Part shown: in pieces, positions 44,167-53,107 of the stretch
Layout of the letters: each line of letters begins with the position of its first letter
Position numbering within the stretch: position 1 is the stretch's first letter
NCBI RefSeq assembly: GCF_000426045.1
Contig: NZ_AUEP01000018.1
Span: 39,755 to 103,754 of the forward strand
Source of the DNA: Marmoricola sp. URHB0036
Lineage (GTDB): Bacteria > Actinomycetota > Actinomycetes > Propionibacteriales > Nocardioidaceae
Direction of reading: 5' to 3'
DNA: 64,000 bases
Notes under the pieces: model-generated
Databases searched by the model: none
What the model saw: the letters and a program-made list of their open reading frames with translations, nothing else
Told to the model about the DNA's origin: nothing
Program-made: the position numbers and the translations under genes

Positions 44167-45752
44167 CGGTCACCGCCGAGGCTGACGGTGAACTCGGCGC
44201 CGCCGAGAGCGGAGGTGCCCACCGAGACTGTGCCGCCGTGGCGACGGGCCACCTGGCCCACGAGCGCCAGCCCCAGCCCGCGTCCGGAGGTCGCCTTGCT
44301 CGACCACCCTCGTTCGAGCACGCGCTCCGCGTCCTCCGGGGGTACGCCGGGCCCGCTGTCGCCGACCACGACCACCACGCGGTCCTCGTCCTCGACGATG
44401 GAGACGCTCACCTTGCGCTCGGAACTCTCGGTCACGGCGTCGAAGGCGTTGTCGACGAGGTTCCCGACCACCGTGACGAGGTCCCGAGCCGCGACCGGCA
44501 GCGCCTCGGAGCCCACGTCACCGCCGACGGTCAGCTCGATCCCGCGCTCCGCAGCCTGGGAGGTCTTGCCGAGGAGCAGGGCCGCCAGCACGGGGTCGTG
44601 CACCGCCCGGACGACGCGGTCGGCGAGGTCCTGGGCGATGCGGAGGTCCTCGGTGGCCAGCTCGACGGCGGTCTCCGGCCGGCCCATCTCGATCAGGGAC
44701 ACGACCGTGTGCAGCCGGTTGGCGGACTCGTGGTTCTGGGCGCGCAGCGACTCCGTCAGGCCCCGCACCAGGTCGAGCTCGCCGGTGACGTGCTGGAGCT
44801 CGGTGCGGTCGCGGAGCGTCACCACGGCGCCGACGTCCTGTCCGCCCCAGTAGGCCGGAGCCGAGCTGATCACCAGGACCTGCTCGTCGAGCACGTAGAG
44901 GGTGTCCGACTCCGAGAGGTCGCTCTCGATCGCCTCGACCAGGCCGGGCGGCAGTCCGAGGTCCACGAGGGACCTGCCGATGACGTCCTCGGGCAGGTCG
45001 AGCAGGCGCCGGGCCTCCTCGTTGACCAGCTGCACGCTGCCGTCGCCGTCGATCAGCACCAGACCCTCGCGGACCGCCTCGAGCACGGCACGGTAGTACT
45101 CGTACATCCGGGTGATCTCGCGCTCACCCATGCCGTGGGTCTGGCGGCGCAGCCTCCTGCTGATCAGCCAGGCGCCCAGGAGTCCGACCGCCAGGGCGCC
45201 CAGCGCAGCGAGGACGATCGCGGGCAGCTCGCTGCGCAGCTGGGCGTCGATGCGGTCGAGGGTGATCCCGACCGACACCAGGGCGACCACCTTGCCGCCG
45301 TCCAGGACCGGCACCACCGAGCGGATCGACGGACCGAGCGTGCCGGCGTACTCCTGGGTGAACACCTTGCCCTGCAGGGCGCCGCCGAGGTCGCCCACGA
45401 AGCGCCCGCCGATGCGGGCCGGGTCGGGATGGGTGTAGCGGGTGCGGTCGGGGGCCATCACCACCACGAAGTCGACGTCGGCGTCGGCGCGGACCGCCTC
45501 GGCGTACGGCTGGAGGGTGGTGCTGGGGTCGGCGGTGTGCAGTGCGTCCCGTACGGCGGGGGAGTCGGCGATGCTCCGCGCCACCGCGATCGCCTGCTCC
45601 CGGGCGCGGTCACGGGTGTCCCGGCGGGCATCGAGGGTGGCCAGGGCCAGGGCGGAGCCGACCAGCACCACCACGACCAGCACCTGGAGCACGAGGAACT
45701 GCCGGGCGACCGTGCCCTCCCCGTGCCTGCCCCGCCTCAGCAGCGTCCGCAT
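44163..45752 (-). CDS. CitA/DcuS-type sensor histidine kinase
   Basis: 529 aa. TM1 about 20-42, periplasmic PASc domain (ADVDFVVVMAPDRTRYTHPDP and the FTQEYAGTLG segment), TM2 about 180-200, cytoplasmic PAS, then H-box ESLRAQNHESANRLH and HATPase (LVDNAFDAV, GDSGPGVP, GRGLGLALV). CitA-family kinases sense C4/C5-carboxylates. The dctA-like symporter gene divergent from it supports that. ATG 45752. Confidence 0.9.
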   Translation of the reverse strand: MRTLLRRGRHGEGTVARQFLVLQVLVVVVLVGSALALATLDARRDTRDRAREQAIAVARSIADSPAVRDALHTADPSTTLQPYAEAVRADADVDFVVVMAPDRTRYTHPDPARIGGRFVGDLGGALQGKVFTQEYAGTLGPSIRSVVPVLDGGKVVALVSVGITLDRIDAQLRSELPAIVLAALGALAVGLLGAWLISRRLRRQTHGMGEREITRMYEYYRAVLEAVREGLVLIDGDGSVQLVNEEARRLLDLPEDVIGRSLVDLGLPPGLVEAIESDLSESDTLYVLDEQVLVISSAPAYWGGQDVGAVVTLRDRTELQHVTGELDLVRGLTESLRAQNHESANRLHTVVSLIEMGRPETAVELATEDLRIAQDLADRVVRAVHDPVLAALLLGKTSQAAERGIELTVGGDVGSEALPVAARDLVTVVGNLVDNAFDAVTESSERKVSVSIVEDEDRVVVVVGDSGPGVPPEDAERVLERGWSSKATSGRGLGLALVGQVARRHGGTVSVGTSALGGAEFTVSLGGDR

Positions 45753-45794
45753 CGCCCGCCTTCCGTACCGGTCGTGAACTCAACGAACACAAGG

Positions 45795-45808
45795 GTGACG
45801 CCGGTCAC
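45795..45808. promoter_or_regulatory. GTGAC-N4-GTCAC inverted repeat (possible DcuR-type operator)
   Basis: GTGAC (45795-45799) and GTCAC (45804-45808) are symmetric, within the 112-bp gap between the kinase and dctA starts, 57 nt before dctA. Position suggests binding by the adjacent regulator. Confidence 0.4.
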
Positions 45809-45829
45809 ACACTTCACCACGATGGCGAT

Positions 45830-45847
45830 GTCCGGACCAGCCCGGAC
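45830..45847. promoter_or_regulatory. GTCCGG-N6-CCGGAC inverted repeat before dctA
   Basis: Six-base arms at 45830-45835 and 45842-45847 end 17 nt before the dctA start. It could be a second operator half or a small hairpin in the leader. Confidence 0.35.
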
Positions 45848-45864
45848 ACCGACCTGGAGGACTG

Positions 45865-47244
45865 ATGAGCTCGATCCACCCCGGCAGCCCGAAGACGGCA
45901 CCGCGTCGTGACCGCACCCACTATCTCTACATCGCCGTTGTCGTCGCCATGGTCCTCGGTGTCGCCGTGGGTCTGCTGGCCCCGGAGTTCGCGACCGGGC
46001 TGGCCTGGATCGGTGAGACCTTCGTGGCGCTGATCCGGATGATGATCCAACCGGTCATCTTCTGCACGCTCGTGCTCGGCGTGGGGTCCGTGCGCAGCGC
46101 GGCCAGCGTCGGCAAGGTCGGCGGCTTGGCCCTCGGCTACTTCATCGCGATGTCCACGGTGGCCCTCGCGATCGGGCTCGTGGTCGGCAACCTGATCGAC
46201 CCGGGCGAGGGACTCAACCTGTCCCGCGACATCGCCGGCGAGGGCGCCAAGCAGGCCGACGGGGCTGGCTCGACCACCGACTTCATCGTCGGCATCGTGC
46301 CGGACTCGCTGTTCTCGTCGTTGACGTCGGGGGAGGTGCTCCAGACGCTGCTCGTGGCACTGCTGGTCGGGTTCGCGCTGCAGGCCATGGGTCGCACCGG
46401 CGAGCCCATCCTGGTGGGCATCGGCCACCTGCAGCGACTCGTCTTCCGGGTCCTCGCGATGATCATGTGGGTGGCCCCGGTCGGCGCCTTCGGCGCGATC
46501 GCGGCGGTGGTCGGCCAGACCGGCTGGGAGGCGTTGAAGAGCCTGGCCGTGCTGATGTTCGCGTTCTACCTGACCTGCTTCCTCTTCGTCTTCGTCGTGC
46601 TGGGCGCGATCCTCAAGGTGACGACCGGACTGAACATCTTCAGCCTGCTGAAGTACCTCGCTCGCGAGTTCCTGCTGATCCTCTCGACCTCCTCCTCGGA
46701 GTCGGCGTTGCCGAGGCTGATCGCCAAGATGGACCACCTCGGCGTCGACCGCGCAACCGTGGGCGTCGTGGTGCCGACCGGCTACTCCTTCAACCTCGAC
46801 GGCACCGCGATCTACCTGACGATGGCCTCGATCTTCATCGCCGACGCGCTCGGCGACCCGCTCTCGCTGGGTGAGCAGATCTCGCTGCTGCTGTTCATGA
46901 TCATCGCGTCGAAGGGTGCCGCCGGCGTCACTGGCGCCGGCCTGGCGACCCTGGCCGGTGGTCTCGCGTCGCACCGGCCCGACCTGCTCGACGGGGTCGG
47001 CTTCATCGTCGGCATCGACCGCTTCATGTCCGAGGCGCGGGCGCTGACCAACTTCGCGGGCAACTCGGTCGCCACGGTCCTGGTGGGGCACTGGACCCAG
47101 ACGATCAACCGCGAGCAGGTGGACCGGGTCCTGGCCGGCGCGGACCCGTTCGACGAGACCACCATGCTGGACACTGACCACTCCGAAGGGGACCGGTCCA
47201 ACGTGGTCCCCGGGGTGGACGAGGTCGAGGGGATCAAGGCCTAG
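45865..47244 (+). CDS. dctA: Dicarboxylate/cation symporter (DctA/DAACS family)
   Basis: 459 aa. About 8 membrane helices with the family core: SSSESALPRLI (serine-rich hairpin), VPTGYSFNLDGTAIYLTMASIFIA and NFAGNSVATVLVG. It imports C4-dicarboxylates (or acidic amino acids) with Na+ or H+. GGAGGACTG precedes ATG 45865. It faces the CitAB-like two-component genes, which probably induce it when substrate is present. The C-terminal tail is acidic. Confidence 0.93.
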   Translation: MSSIHPGSPKTAPRRDRTHYLYIAVVVAMVLGVAVGLLAPEFATGLAWIGETFVALIRMMIQPVIFCTLVLGVGSVRSAASVGKVGGLALGYFIAMSTVALAIGLVVGNLIDPGEGLNLSRDIAGEGAKQADGAGSTTDFIVGIVPDSLFSSLTSGEVLQTLLVALLVGFALQAMGRTGEPILVGIGHLQRLVFRVLAMIMWVAPVGAFGAIAAVVGQTGWEALKSLAVLMFAFYLTCFLFVFVVLGAILKVTTGLNIFSLLKYLAREFLLILSTSSSESALPRLIAKMDHLGVDRATVGVVVPTGYSFNLDGTAIYLTMASIFIADALGDPLSLGEQISLLLFMIIASKGAAGVTGAGLATLAGGLASHRPDLLDGVGFIVGIDRFMSEARALTNFAGNSVATVLVGHWTQTINREQVDRVLAGADPFDETTMLDTDHSEGDRSNVVPGVDEVEGIKA

Positions 47245-47245
47245 G

Positions 47246-48385
47246 TCACGCGGTCGCGTCGACCAGGTCGAGACTGAACCGCGCGATGGCGGCCCTGTGG
47301 GCGGCGACCTGGTGCAGCTCGGGCGTCGGCTCGGCGTCCAGCAGGTCGAAGGGCAGCGCCGACAGGCCGGTGAAGATCAGCAGCTGCAGTGCGTGCGAGC
47401 GGCGTACGACGTCGTCGGGGATCCAGCACTCCTCGTCGCGGAGTCCGGCCATGTACCCGGCGAAGATCGCGTCCTCGACCTGGGCCAGGTCGGCGCTGCT
47501 GCGACGCCCGATCTGCACGTCGCCGACGAGCAGCTGGGATAGGTCGTACCCGATGGGGCCTGGTCCCCAGAACCCGTAGTCGATCAGCACGAAGTCGTCG
47601 GAGTCCGCACGTGCCAGCAGGTTGTTCGGGCACGCATCACCGTGCGCCGCCACGATCGGCCTGCTGCTCAGCTCCTCGGCGTACTCCGCCGAGCGGTCCG
47701 CCGCCTCCAGGAGCCGAGCCCGGAGGCCGTCGTCGAAGGCTGCGGCCACGAGCGGGTGCCGCCACACGCTGTCATCACGGAGGACGGGCAGCACGGCCAT
47801 CGACAGACGTCCGTCGTAGTAGGTCTGGATCGTCATCGTGTGCCCGACACTGTCGAGCAGCTCCATCACGCGCGCGCTGGTGGCGTGCCGGCCGAGCAGC
47901 CTGGCCGCCTGCGAGTAGCGGCCCATGTCCCACTCGCGAGCGACGAGCGGGATCTCCTCCAGCCAGACGGCGTTGGACTCTTCGTCTAGGTCGAAGACAC
48001 CGAGCGCCCGGACCATGGTGAGTCCTTGCGGCAGGCGGTCCCCGAGGTCGGAGCGGTAGGCCAGTGCCTCGGTCCGCCAGGGGACGGTCGCGGCAGCCCA
48101 CTCGCGCTGCTCGGGCGGCACCATCGCGAAGAACGGGTGCCGTGCCCAGCTCTGGACGTGCTTGACGAACATCCGGAACGGCTTCGGGTCGCCGCCGACC
48201 TCGGCGGTGCCGCTGACCCAGTAGCGGCCCGCGGTGGTGATGGCCGGCAGGTCGTAGGGGAACTCCTGCGCGACGGACTCGAGGACCCTCGTCTCCGCCG
48301 GGTCGGTGTCGAACAGTTTGGCCACCATCTCGCCGAGCTGCTCGTCAGAGACGTCGGCCGGGCCGAGAGCGCTGCGGTCATGCAT
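47246..48385 (-). CDS. Aminoglycoside phosphotransferase-family kinase
   Basis: 379 aa from ATG 48385, with AGGAG 5 nt upstream. The APH/choline-kinase catalytic loop is VAAHGDACPNNLL (catalytic Asp), followed by the metal-binding FVLIDYGFWGPGPIGYDLSQLL. The N-lobe is weakly conserved. The substrate could be an aminoglycoside, a sugar or another small molecule; the family name does not prove drug resistance. Divergent MarR regulator 48441 and its operator between them suggest control by a ligand. Confidence 0.85.
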   Translation of the reverse strand: MHDRSALGPADVSDEQLGEMVAKLFDTDPAETRVLESVAQEFPYDLPAITTAGRYWVSGTAEVGGDPKPFRMFVKHVQSWARHPFFAMVPPEQREWAAATVPWRTEALAYRSDLGDRLPQGLTMVRALGVFDLDEESNAVWLEEIPLVAREWDMGRYSQAARLLGRHATSARVMELLDSVGHTMTIQTYYDGRLSMAVLPVLRDDSVWRHPLVAAAFDDGLRARLLEAADRSAEYAEELSSRPIVAAHGDACPNNLLARADSDDFVLIDYGFWGPGPIGYDLSQLLVGDVQIGRRSSADLAQVEDAIFAGYMAGLRDEECWIPDDVVRRSHALQLLIFTGLSALPFDLLDAEPTPELHQVAAHRAAIARFSLDLVDATA

Positions 48386-48408
48386 GAGAACTCCTGGTGG
48401 GAAAGTGG

Positions 48409-48433
48409 GTTTACCACTCCGAAGAAGGTAAAC
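48409..48433. promoter_or_regulatory. MarR operator: GTTTACC-N11-GGTAAAC
   Basis: Perfect 7-bp arms at 48409-48415 and 48427-48433 lie between the APH-like start (48385) and the marR start (48441). Position, symmetry and the A+T content unlike its surroundings make this the likely autoregulatory operator of the MarR protein. Confidence 0.65.
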
Positions 48434-48440
48434 TTGCTTT

Positions 48441-48875
48441 ATGAGTTCGGTCAAGCGGGTATTCCCCAGCGAGGAGCTGCACGCAACGCTGCTGATGGGC
48501 CTGCTCTTCCGCGAGGTGCGCCAGGTCTTCGCGGCCGAGGACTGGAAGGGCCTGCGCCAGTCGCACTTCCGGGTGATGTCGGCCGTTCCGCCCGAGGGCA
48601 TCAGCGTCACCGAGCTGGGTGAACGGGTCGGGATGAGCAAGCAGGGCTGCGGCCAGTTCGTGACCAGCCTGGTGGGCTCCGGTCATCTGCGGACCGAGCC
48701 TGAGCCCTCCGACCGGCGCGTCCGCCGGGTGCGTCGTACGCCGAAGGGCAACCGCACCGTTGCCGCCGTCACGAAGCGGATGCTCGAGATCGAGGAGTCG
48801 TGGGCCGAGCGCGTGGGGGAGCGTCGCTACCGCATTTTCCGCAGCGTGCTCGAGGAGCTAGCTCTCGAGCAGTGA
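48441..48875 (+). CDS. MarR family transcriptional regulator
   Basis: 144 aa. The winged helix-turn-helix is clear: VTELGERVGMSKQGCGQFV as recognition helix and EPSDRRVRRVRRTPKG as the wing. It begins MSSVKRVFPSEELHAT. It overlaps the convergent glycogen synthase gene by 18 bp. It is predicted to repress the APH-like gene and itself through the 48409-48433 site. The ligand is unknown. Confidence 0.88.
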   Translation: MSSVKRVFPSEELHATLLMGLLFREVRQVFAAEDWKGLRQSHFRVMSAVPPEGISVTELGERVGMSKQGCGQFVTSLVGSGHLRTEPEPSDRRVRRVRRTPKGNRTVAAVTKRMLEIEESWAERVGERRYRIFRSVLEELALEQ

Positions 48876-50051
48876 CCGGTAGACGTCCATCGTCTGCTCG
48901 GCGATCGCCGGCCAGCTGAAGGACTCCTGGGCCCGACGCCGCCCGGCCAGTCCACGCTCGCGCGCCCGATCGGGGTCGCTGACGGCGTCCACCAGGGCGG
49001 CCGCCAGATCGGCGACGTAGCGCTCCGGCTCGATCGGCGTACCGGTCCCGTCGGCGGCCTGGTCGATGGGCACCAGCCAGCCGGTCTCCCCGTGTACGAC
49101 GACCTCGGGGATGCCTCCGGTCGCGGTGGCCACGACAGCCGTCTCGCAGGCCATCGCCTCGAGGTTGACGATCCCCAGCGGCTCGTAGATGGACGGGCAG
49201 GCGAACACCGTCGCCGCGGTGAGCAGCGCGACCACGTCGTGCCGCGGCAGCATCTCCGCGATCCAGACGACGCCGTCCCGCTCGGCGGCCAGCCCGTCGA
49301 CCAGGGCCCGGACCTCGGCCTCGATCTCCCTGGTGTCCGGTGCGCCCGCGCACAGCACCAGCTGCACCTCGGGTGGCAGCTGTGCCGCGGCCCTCAGGAA
49401 GAGCGGCAGGCCCTTCTGGCGGGTGATGCGGCCGACGAAGATGACACTGGGGCGGTCCGGGTCGAGCCCCAGCTCGCGGACCCGCTGCGGGTTGGCCACC
49501 GGCTTCCAGTCGTCGGTGTCGATGCCGTTGTGCACCACGTGCACGCGTGCCGGGTCGACGGCGGGATAGCTGCGCAGCACGTCGTCACGCATGGCAGCAC
49601 TGACCGCGATCACCGCGTCGGCTGCGTCGTACGCCGTGCGCTCGACCCAGCTCGAGACGGCGTACCCGCCACCCAGCTGCTCGGCCTTCCACGGGCGCAT
49701 CGGCTCGAGGCTGTGGGCCGTCACGACGTGGGGGACACCGTGGAGGAGCTTGGCGAGGTGACCGGCCATGTTCGCGTACCAGGTGTGCGAGTGGACCAAG
49801 TCGGTACCGGCACAGCCGCCGACCATCTCGAGGTCGACGCCCAGGGTTCGCACCGCCGCGTTGGCGTCGACGAGCTCCTGCGGGTCGGCGTACCCGGTGG
49901 TGCCCTCCTCGGCCCGTTCGGACCCGAAGCAGTGCACGCGCGTGTCGACGCCGTCGACCGAGCGAAGGGCACGGACGAGCTCGGCGACGTGGACGCCGGC
50001 GCCTCCGTAGATCTCGGGTGGGTACTCCTTCGACAGCACGTCAATCCGCAT
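48858..50051 (-). CDS. glgA: Glycogen synthase / maltose-1-phosphate synthase (GlgA/GlgM family)
   Basis: 397 aa, GT4 fold (GT-B), shorter than bacterial GT5 GlgA. The N-terminus reads [21 protein letters not shown]. Donor-site motifs are [14 protein letters not shown], and [17 protein letters not shown] carries the EX7E acid pair. Mycobacterial Rv1212c of this type makes maltose-1-phosphate from ADP-glucose. Divergence from glgC matches Rv1212c-Rv1213. ATG 50051; upstream ATG 50063 is possible. Confidence 0.9.
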   Translation of the reverse strand: MRIDVLSKEYPPEIYGGAGVHVAELVRALRSVDGVDTRVHCFGSERAEEGTTGYADPQELVDANAAVRTLGVDLEMVGGCAGTDLVHSHTWYANMAGHLAKLLHGVPHVVTAHSLEPMRPWKAEQLGGGYAVSSWVERTAYDAADAVIAVSAAMRDDVLRSYPAVDPARVHVVHNGIDTDDWKPVANPQRVRELGLDPDRPSVIFVGRITRQKGLPLFLRAAAQLPPEVQLVLCAGAPDTREIEAEVRALVDGLAAERDGVVWIAEMLPRHDVVALLTAATVFACPSIYEPLGIVNLEAMACETAVVATATGGIPEVVVHGETGWLVPIDQAADGTGTPIEPERYVADLAAALVDAVSDPDRARERGLAGRRRAQESFSWPAIAEQTMDVYRSLLES

Positions 50052-50082
50052 GCAGGCCAACATAGGCCCAGCCCCTCGCATT

Positions 50083-50099
50083 GTGGTGGCCGTCACCAC
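50083..50099. promoter_or_regulatory. GTGGTG-N5-CACCAC inverted repeat between glgA and glgC
   Basis: Arms at 50083-50088 and 50094-50099 lie in the 60-bp gap between the divergent starts. It could be a shared operator; observed symmetry only. Confidence 0.35.
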
Positions 50100-50111
50100 T
50101 ACGTTCGTTGC

Positions 50112-51365
50112 ATGAGCCGCCAAACGAACCGGAAGAACGTCCTGGCGATCGTGCTCGCGGGTGGTGAGGGCAAGCGGTTGATGCCGCTCACCGCCGACCG
50201 GGCGAAACCAGCGGTGCCGTTCGGCGGCATCTACCGGCTGATCGACTTCGCCCTGTCCAACGTCGTGAACTCGGGCTACCTCAAGGTCGTCGTGCTCACG
50301 CAGTACAAGTCGCACAGCCTCGACCGCCACGTCACGACCACGTGGCGGATGTCGACGCTGCTCGGCAACTACGTGACGCCGGTGCCGGCTCAGCAGCGCG
50401 TCGGCAAGCGCTGGTATCTCGGCAGCGCCGACGCGATCTTCCAGTCGCTCAACCTGCTCTCCGACGAGCGACCCGACATCGTCGTCGTCGTGGGTGCCGA
50501 CCACGTGTACCGGATGGACTTCTCGCACATGGTCGACCAGCACGTCGAGTCCGGCGCTGGCTGCACGGTCGCGGCCATCCGCCAGCCGATCGACCTCGCC
50601 GACCAGTTCGGCGTGATCGACGTCGACCCGACGTCACCGGACCGCATCCGCGCCTTCCTGGAGAAGCCGAAGGACCCCGTCGGCCTCCCGGACTCGCCGG
50701 ACGAGGTGCTCGCCTCGATGGGCAATTACGTCTTCGATGCGGACGCACTGACCGACGCGGTGACCCGCGACGCCCAGGCGGAGCGCTCGAAGCACGACAT
50801 GGGCGGTGACATCGTGCCGTGGTTCGTCGACCGCACCGAGTCGGCCGTCTACGACTACAAGGACAACGAGGTCCCCGGGTCCAACGAGCGCGACCGTGGC
50901 TACTGGCGCGACGTGGGGACGATGAGCTCCTACTACGCCGCCCACATGGACCTGGTCGCGCCACTGCCCGTGTTCAACCTCTACAACAAGAACTGGCCCA
51001 TCTACACCAGCTACGGTCCGCAGCCGCCGGCCAAGCTGGTCGAGGGACACGCCGGCCAGCCGCTGACGACCTTCAACTCGATCCTGTCGCCCGGCGTGGT
51101 GGTGACCGGCGGCACGGTGAACACCTCGGTGCTGTCGCCGGCCTGCTACGTCGACGAGGGTGCCGAGGTCTCGGGCTCGGTACTGCTTCCCGGGGTGACG
51201 GTCGGAGCCGGTGCCGTGGTGCGCAACGCGATCATCGACAAGAACGTGGTGATCCCGCCCGGCGCCGAGATCGGCGTCTCGCCCGAGGACGACCTCGAGC
51301 GCGGCTTCGTCGTCGAGGAGGGACTGACCGTGCTCGCGAAGGGGCAGGAGGTTCCCAAGCCTTGA
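50112..51365 (+). CDS. glgC: Glucose-1-phosphate adenylyltransferase
   Basis: 417 aa. [16 protein letters not shown] is the nucleotide-binding motif, then [16 protein letters not shown] and a catalytic Asp in [14 protein letters not shown]-terminal left-handed beta-helix ([16 protein letters not shown]) is present. It makes ADP-glucose for glycogen and maltose-1-phosphate. The stop overlaps the pgm start (TTGA), so ADP-glucose supply is coupled to glucose-1-phosphate production. Confidence 0.95.
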   Translation: MSRQTNRKNVLAIVLAGGEGKRLMPLTADRAKPAVPFGGIYRLIDFALSNVVNSGYLKVVVLTQYKSHSLDRHVTTTWRMSTLLGNYVTPVPAQQRVGKRWYLGSADAIFQSLNLLSDERPDIVVVVGADHVYRMDFSHMVDQHVESGAGCTVAAIRQPIDLADQFGVIDVDPTSPDRIRAFLEKPKDPVGLPDSPDEVLASMGNYVFDADALTDAVTRDAQAERSKHDMGGDIVPWFVDRTESAVYDYKDNEVPGSNERDRGYWRDVGTMSSYYAAHMDLVAPLPVFNLYNKNWPIYTSYGPQPPAKLVEGHAGQPLTTFNSILSPGVVVTGGTVNTSVLSPACYVDEGAEVSGSVLLPGVTVGAGAVVRNAIIDKNVVIPPGAEIGVSPEDDLERGFVVEEGLTVLAKGQEVPKP

Positions 51366-53011
51366 ACGACTCCCGAGCCGGTCAGCCGGCCCAGCCCTCT
51401 GACCTCGTCGACATCCCCCACCTGGTCACGGCCTACTACACCGGACAGCCCGATCCCGACGACGTCGACCAGCAGGTCGCGTTCGGCACCAGTGGGCATC
51501 GGGGTACGTCGCTGAAGACGTCCTTCAACGAGACGCACATCCTGGCGACGACACAGGCGATCTGCGACTACCGCCGTGACCAGGGGTACGACGGACCCCT
51601 GTTCATCGGCCGCGACACCCATGGCCTCTCCGAGCCGGCCTGGTCGTCGGCCCTCGAGGTGCTGGCCGCCAACGACGTGACGGTGCTCGTCGACGACCGC
51701 GACGGCTACACCCCGACCCCCGCCGTGTCGCACGCGATCATCCGCGCCAACCGTGGCAAGGACCTCGGCTCCGGCTCGGGGCTGGCCGACGGCATCGTGG
51801 TCACGCCGTCGCACAACCCACCCACCGACGGCGGCTTCAAGTACAACCCGCCCCACGGCGGCCCGGCCGACACCGACGCGACGAGCGTGATCGCGAAGCG
51901 AGCCAACGAGCTGATCACCGGCGGGCTCTCCGAGGTGAAGCGGATCCCGTTCGCCCGGGCCCGAGCGGCGGCCTCGTCGTACGACTTCATGGGGACCTAT
52001 GTCGACGACCTGTCGTCGGTGCTCGACATCGACAAGATCCGCTCGGCCGGCGTACACATCGGAGCCGACCCGCTCGGTGGGGCGAGCGTCGCCTACTGGG
52101 GCGAGATCGCCGAACGGCTCGGTCTCGACCTGACCGTGGTCAACCCGCTCGTCGACCCGACGTGGCGGTTCATGACACTCGACTGGGACGGCAAGATCCG
52201 GATGGACTGCTCCTCCCCGTCGGCGATGGCGTCGCTGATCGGCCGCAAGGACGACTACGACATCGCGACCGGCAACGACGCCGACTCGGACCGGCACGGC
52301 ATCGTCACGCCGGACGCCGGACTGATGAACCCCAACCACTTCCTGGCCGTGGCCATCGGCTACCTGTTCGGCGGTGCGCGTCCCGACTGGCCCTCAGGGG
52401 CGCAGATCGGCAAGACGCTGGTCTCGTCATCGATGATCGACCGGGTCGCGGCCTCTCTCGACAAGCCGATGGTGGAGGTGCCGGTCGGCTTCAAGTGGTT
52501 CGTGCCCGGCCTGATCGACGGTTCGTTCGGCTTCGGCGGCGAGGAGTCCGCGGGAGCGTCGTTCCTGCGCCGCGACGGCGGCACGTGGACCACCGACAAG
52601 GACGGCATCATCCTCGCGCTGCTGGCCTCCGAGATCCTGGCCGCGACGGAGAAGACCCCGAGCGAGCACTACGCCGACCTGGTGGCCCGGCACGGCGATC
52701 CGGCGTACGCCCGCATAGACGCTGCCGCCGACCGGGAGCAGAAGGCCAAGCTGGCCGCGCTGTCACCCGACGACGTGACCGCCACCGAGCTGGCGGGCGA
52801 GCCGATCACGGCCAAGCTCACCGAGGCCCCCGGCAACGGCGCCAGGATCGGCGGCCTCAAGGTCACCACCGACTCGGCCTGGTTCGCCGCCCGGCCCTCC
52901 GGTACCGAGGACGTCTACAAGATCTACGCCGAGTCCTTCCAGGGCGTCGACCACCTCCATCAGGTGCAGGACGAGGCCCGGGAGGTCGTCTCGGCTGCTC
53001 TGGGTGGGTGA
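51362..53011 (+). CDS. pgm: Alpha-D-glucose phosphate-specific phosphoglucomutase
   Basis: 549 aa from TTG 51362 (TTGA overlap with glgC). Catalytic Ser150 is in [13 protein letters not shown]; the metal loop is [10 protein letters not shown]; sugar-binding GGEESAG and phosphate-binding RPSGTED are present. It interconverts glucose-6-phosphate and glucose-1-phosphate. Gene order glgC-pgm gives a short path from hexose phosphate to ADP-glucose. No better start codon is seen upstream in frame. Confidence 0.94.
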   Translation: MNDSRAGQPAQPSDLVDIPHLVTAYYTGQPDPDDVDQQVAFGTSGHRGTSLKTSFNETHILATTQAICDYRRDQGYDGPLFIGRDTHGLSEPAWSSALEVLAANDVTVLVDDRDGYTPTPAVSHAIIRANRGKDLGSGSGLADGIVVTPSHNPPTDGGFKYNPPHGGPADTDATSVIAKRANELITGGLSEVKRIPFARARAAASSYDFMGTYVDDLSSVLDIDKIRSAGVHIGADPLGGASVAYWGEIAERLGLDLTVVNPLVDPTWRFMTLDWDGKIRMDCSSPSAMASLIGRKDDYDIATGNDADSDRHGIVTPDAGLMNPNHFLAVAIGYLFGGARPDWPSGAQIGKTLVSSSMIDRVAASLDKPMVEVPVGFKWFVPGLIDGSFGFGGEESAGASFLRRDGGTWTTDKDGIILALLASEILAATEKTPSEHYADLVARHGDPAYARIDAAADREQKAKLAALSPDDVTATELAGEPITAKLTEAPGNGARIGGLKVTTDSAWFAARPSGTEDVYKIYAESFQGVDHLHQVQDEAREVVSAALGG

Positions 53012-53016
53012 GGTCG

Positions 53017-53040
53017 GTTTCCCCGGGCGCCCGGGGAAAC
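53017..53040. terminator. Perfect 24-bp GC-rich palindrome between convergent genes
   Basis: GTTTCCCCGGGC followed by its exact complement GCCCGGGGAAAC, 6 bp after the pgm stop, in the 96-bp gap to the convergent acyl-CoA dehydrogenase. The flanking GTTT/AAAC arms make it a plausible bidirectional terminator. The core is shared with 36342-36359. Confidence 0.6.
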
Positions 53041-53107
53041 TGCCGCCGGTACGCCGAAACTTCCCCCGCCCACCTCCAGGACTGCCTGCCAGCCCTGTCC
53101 GTTTCGT

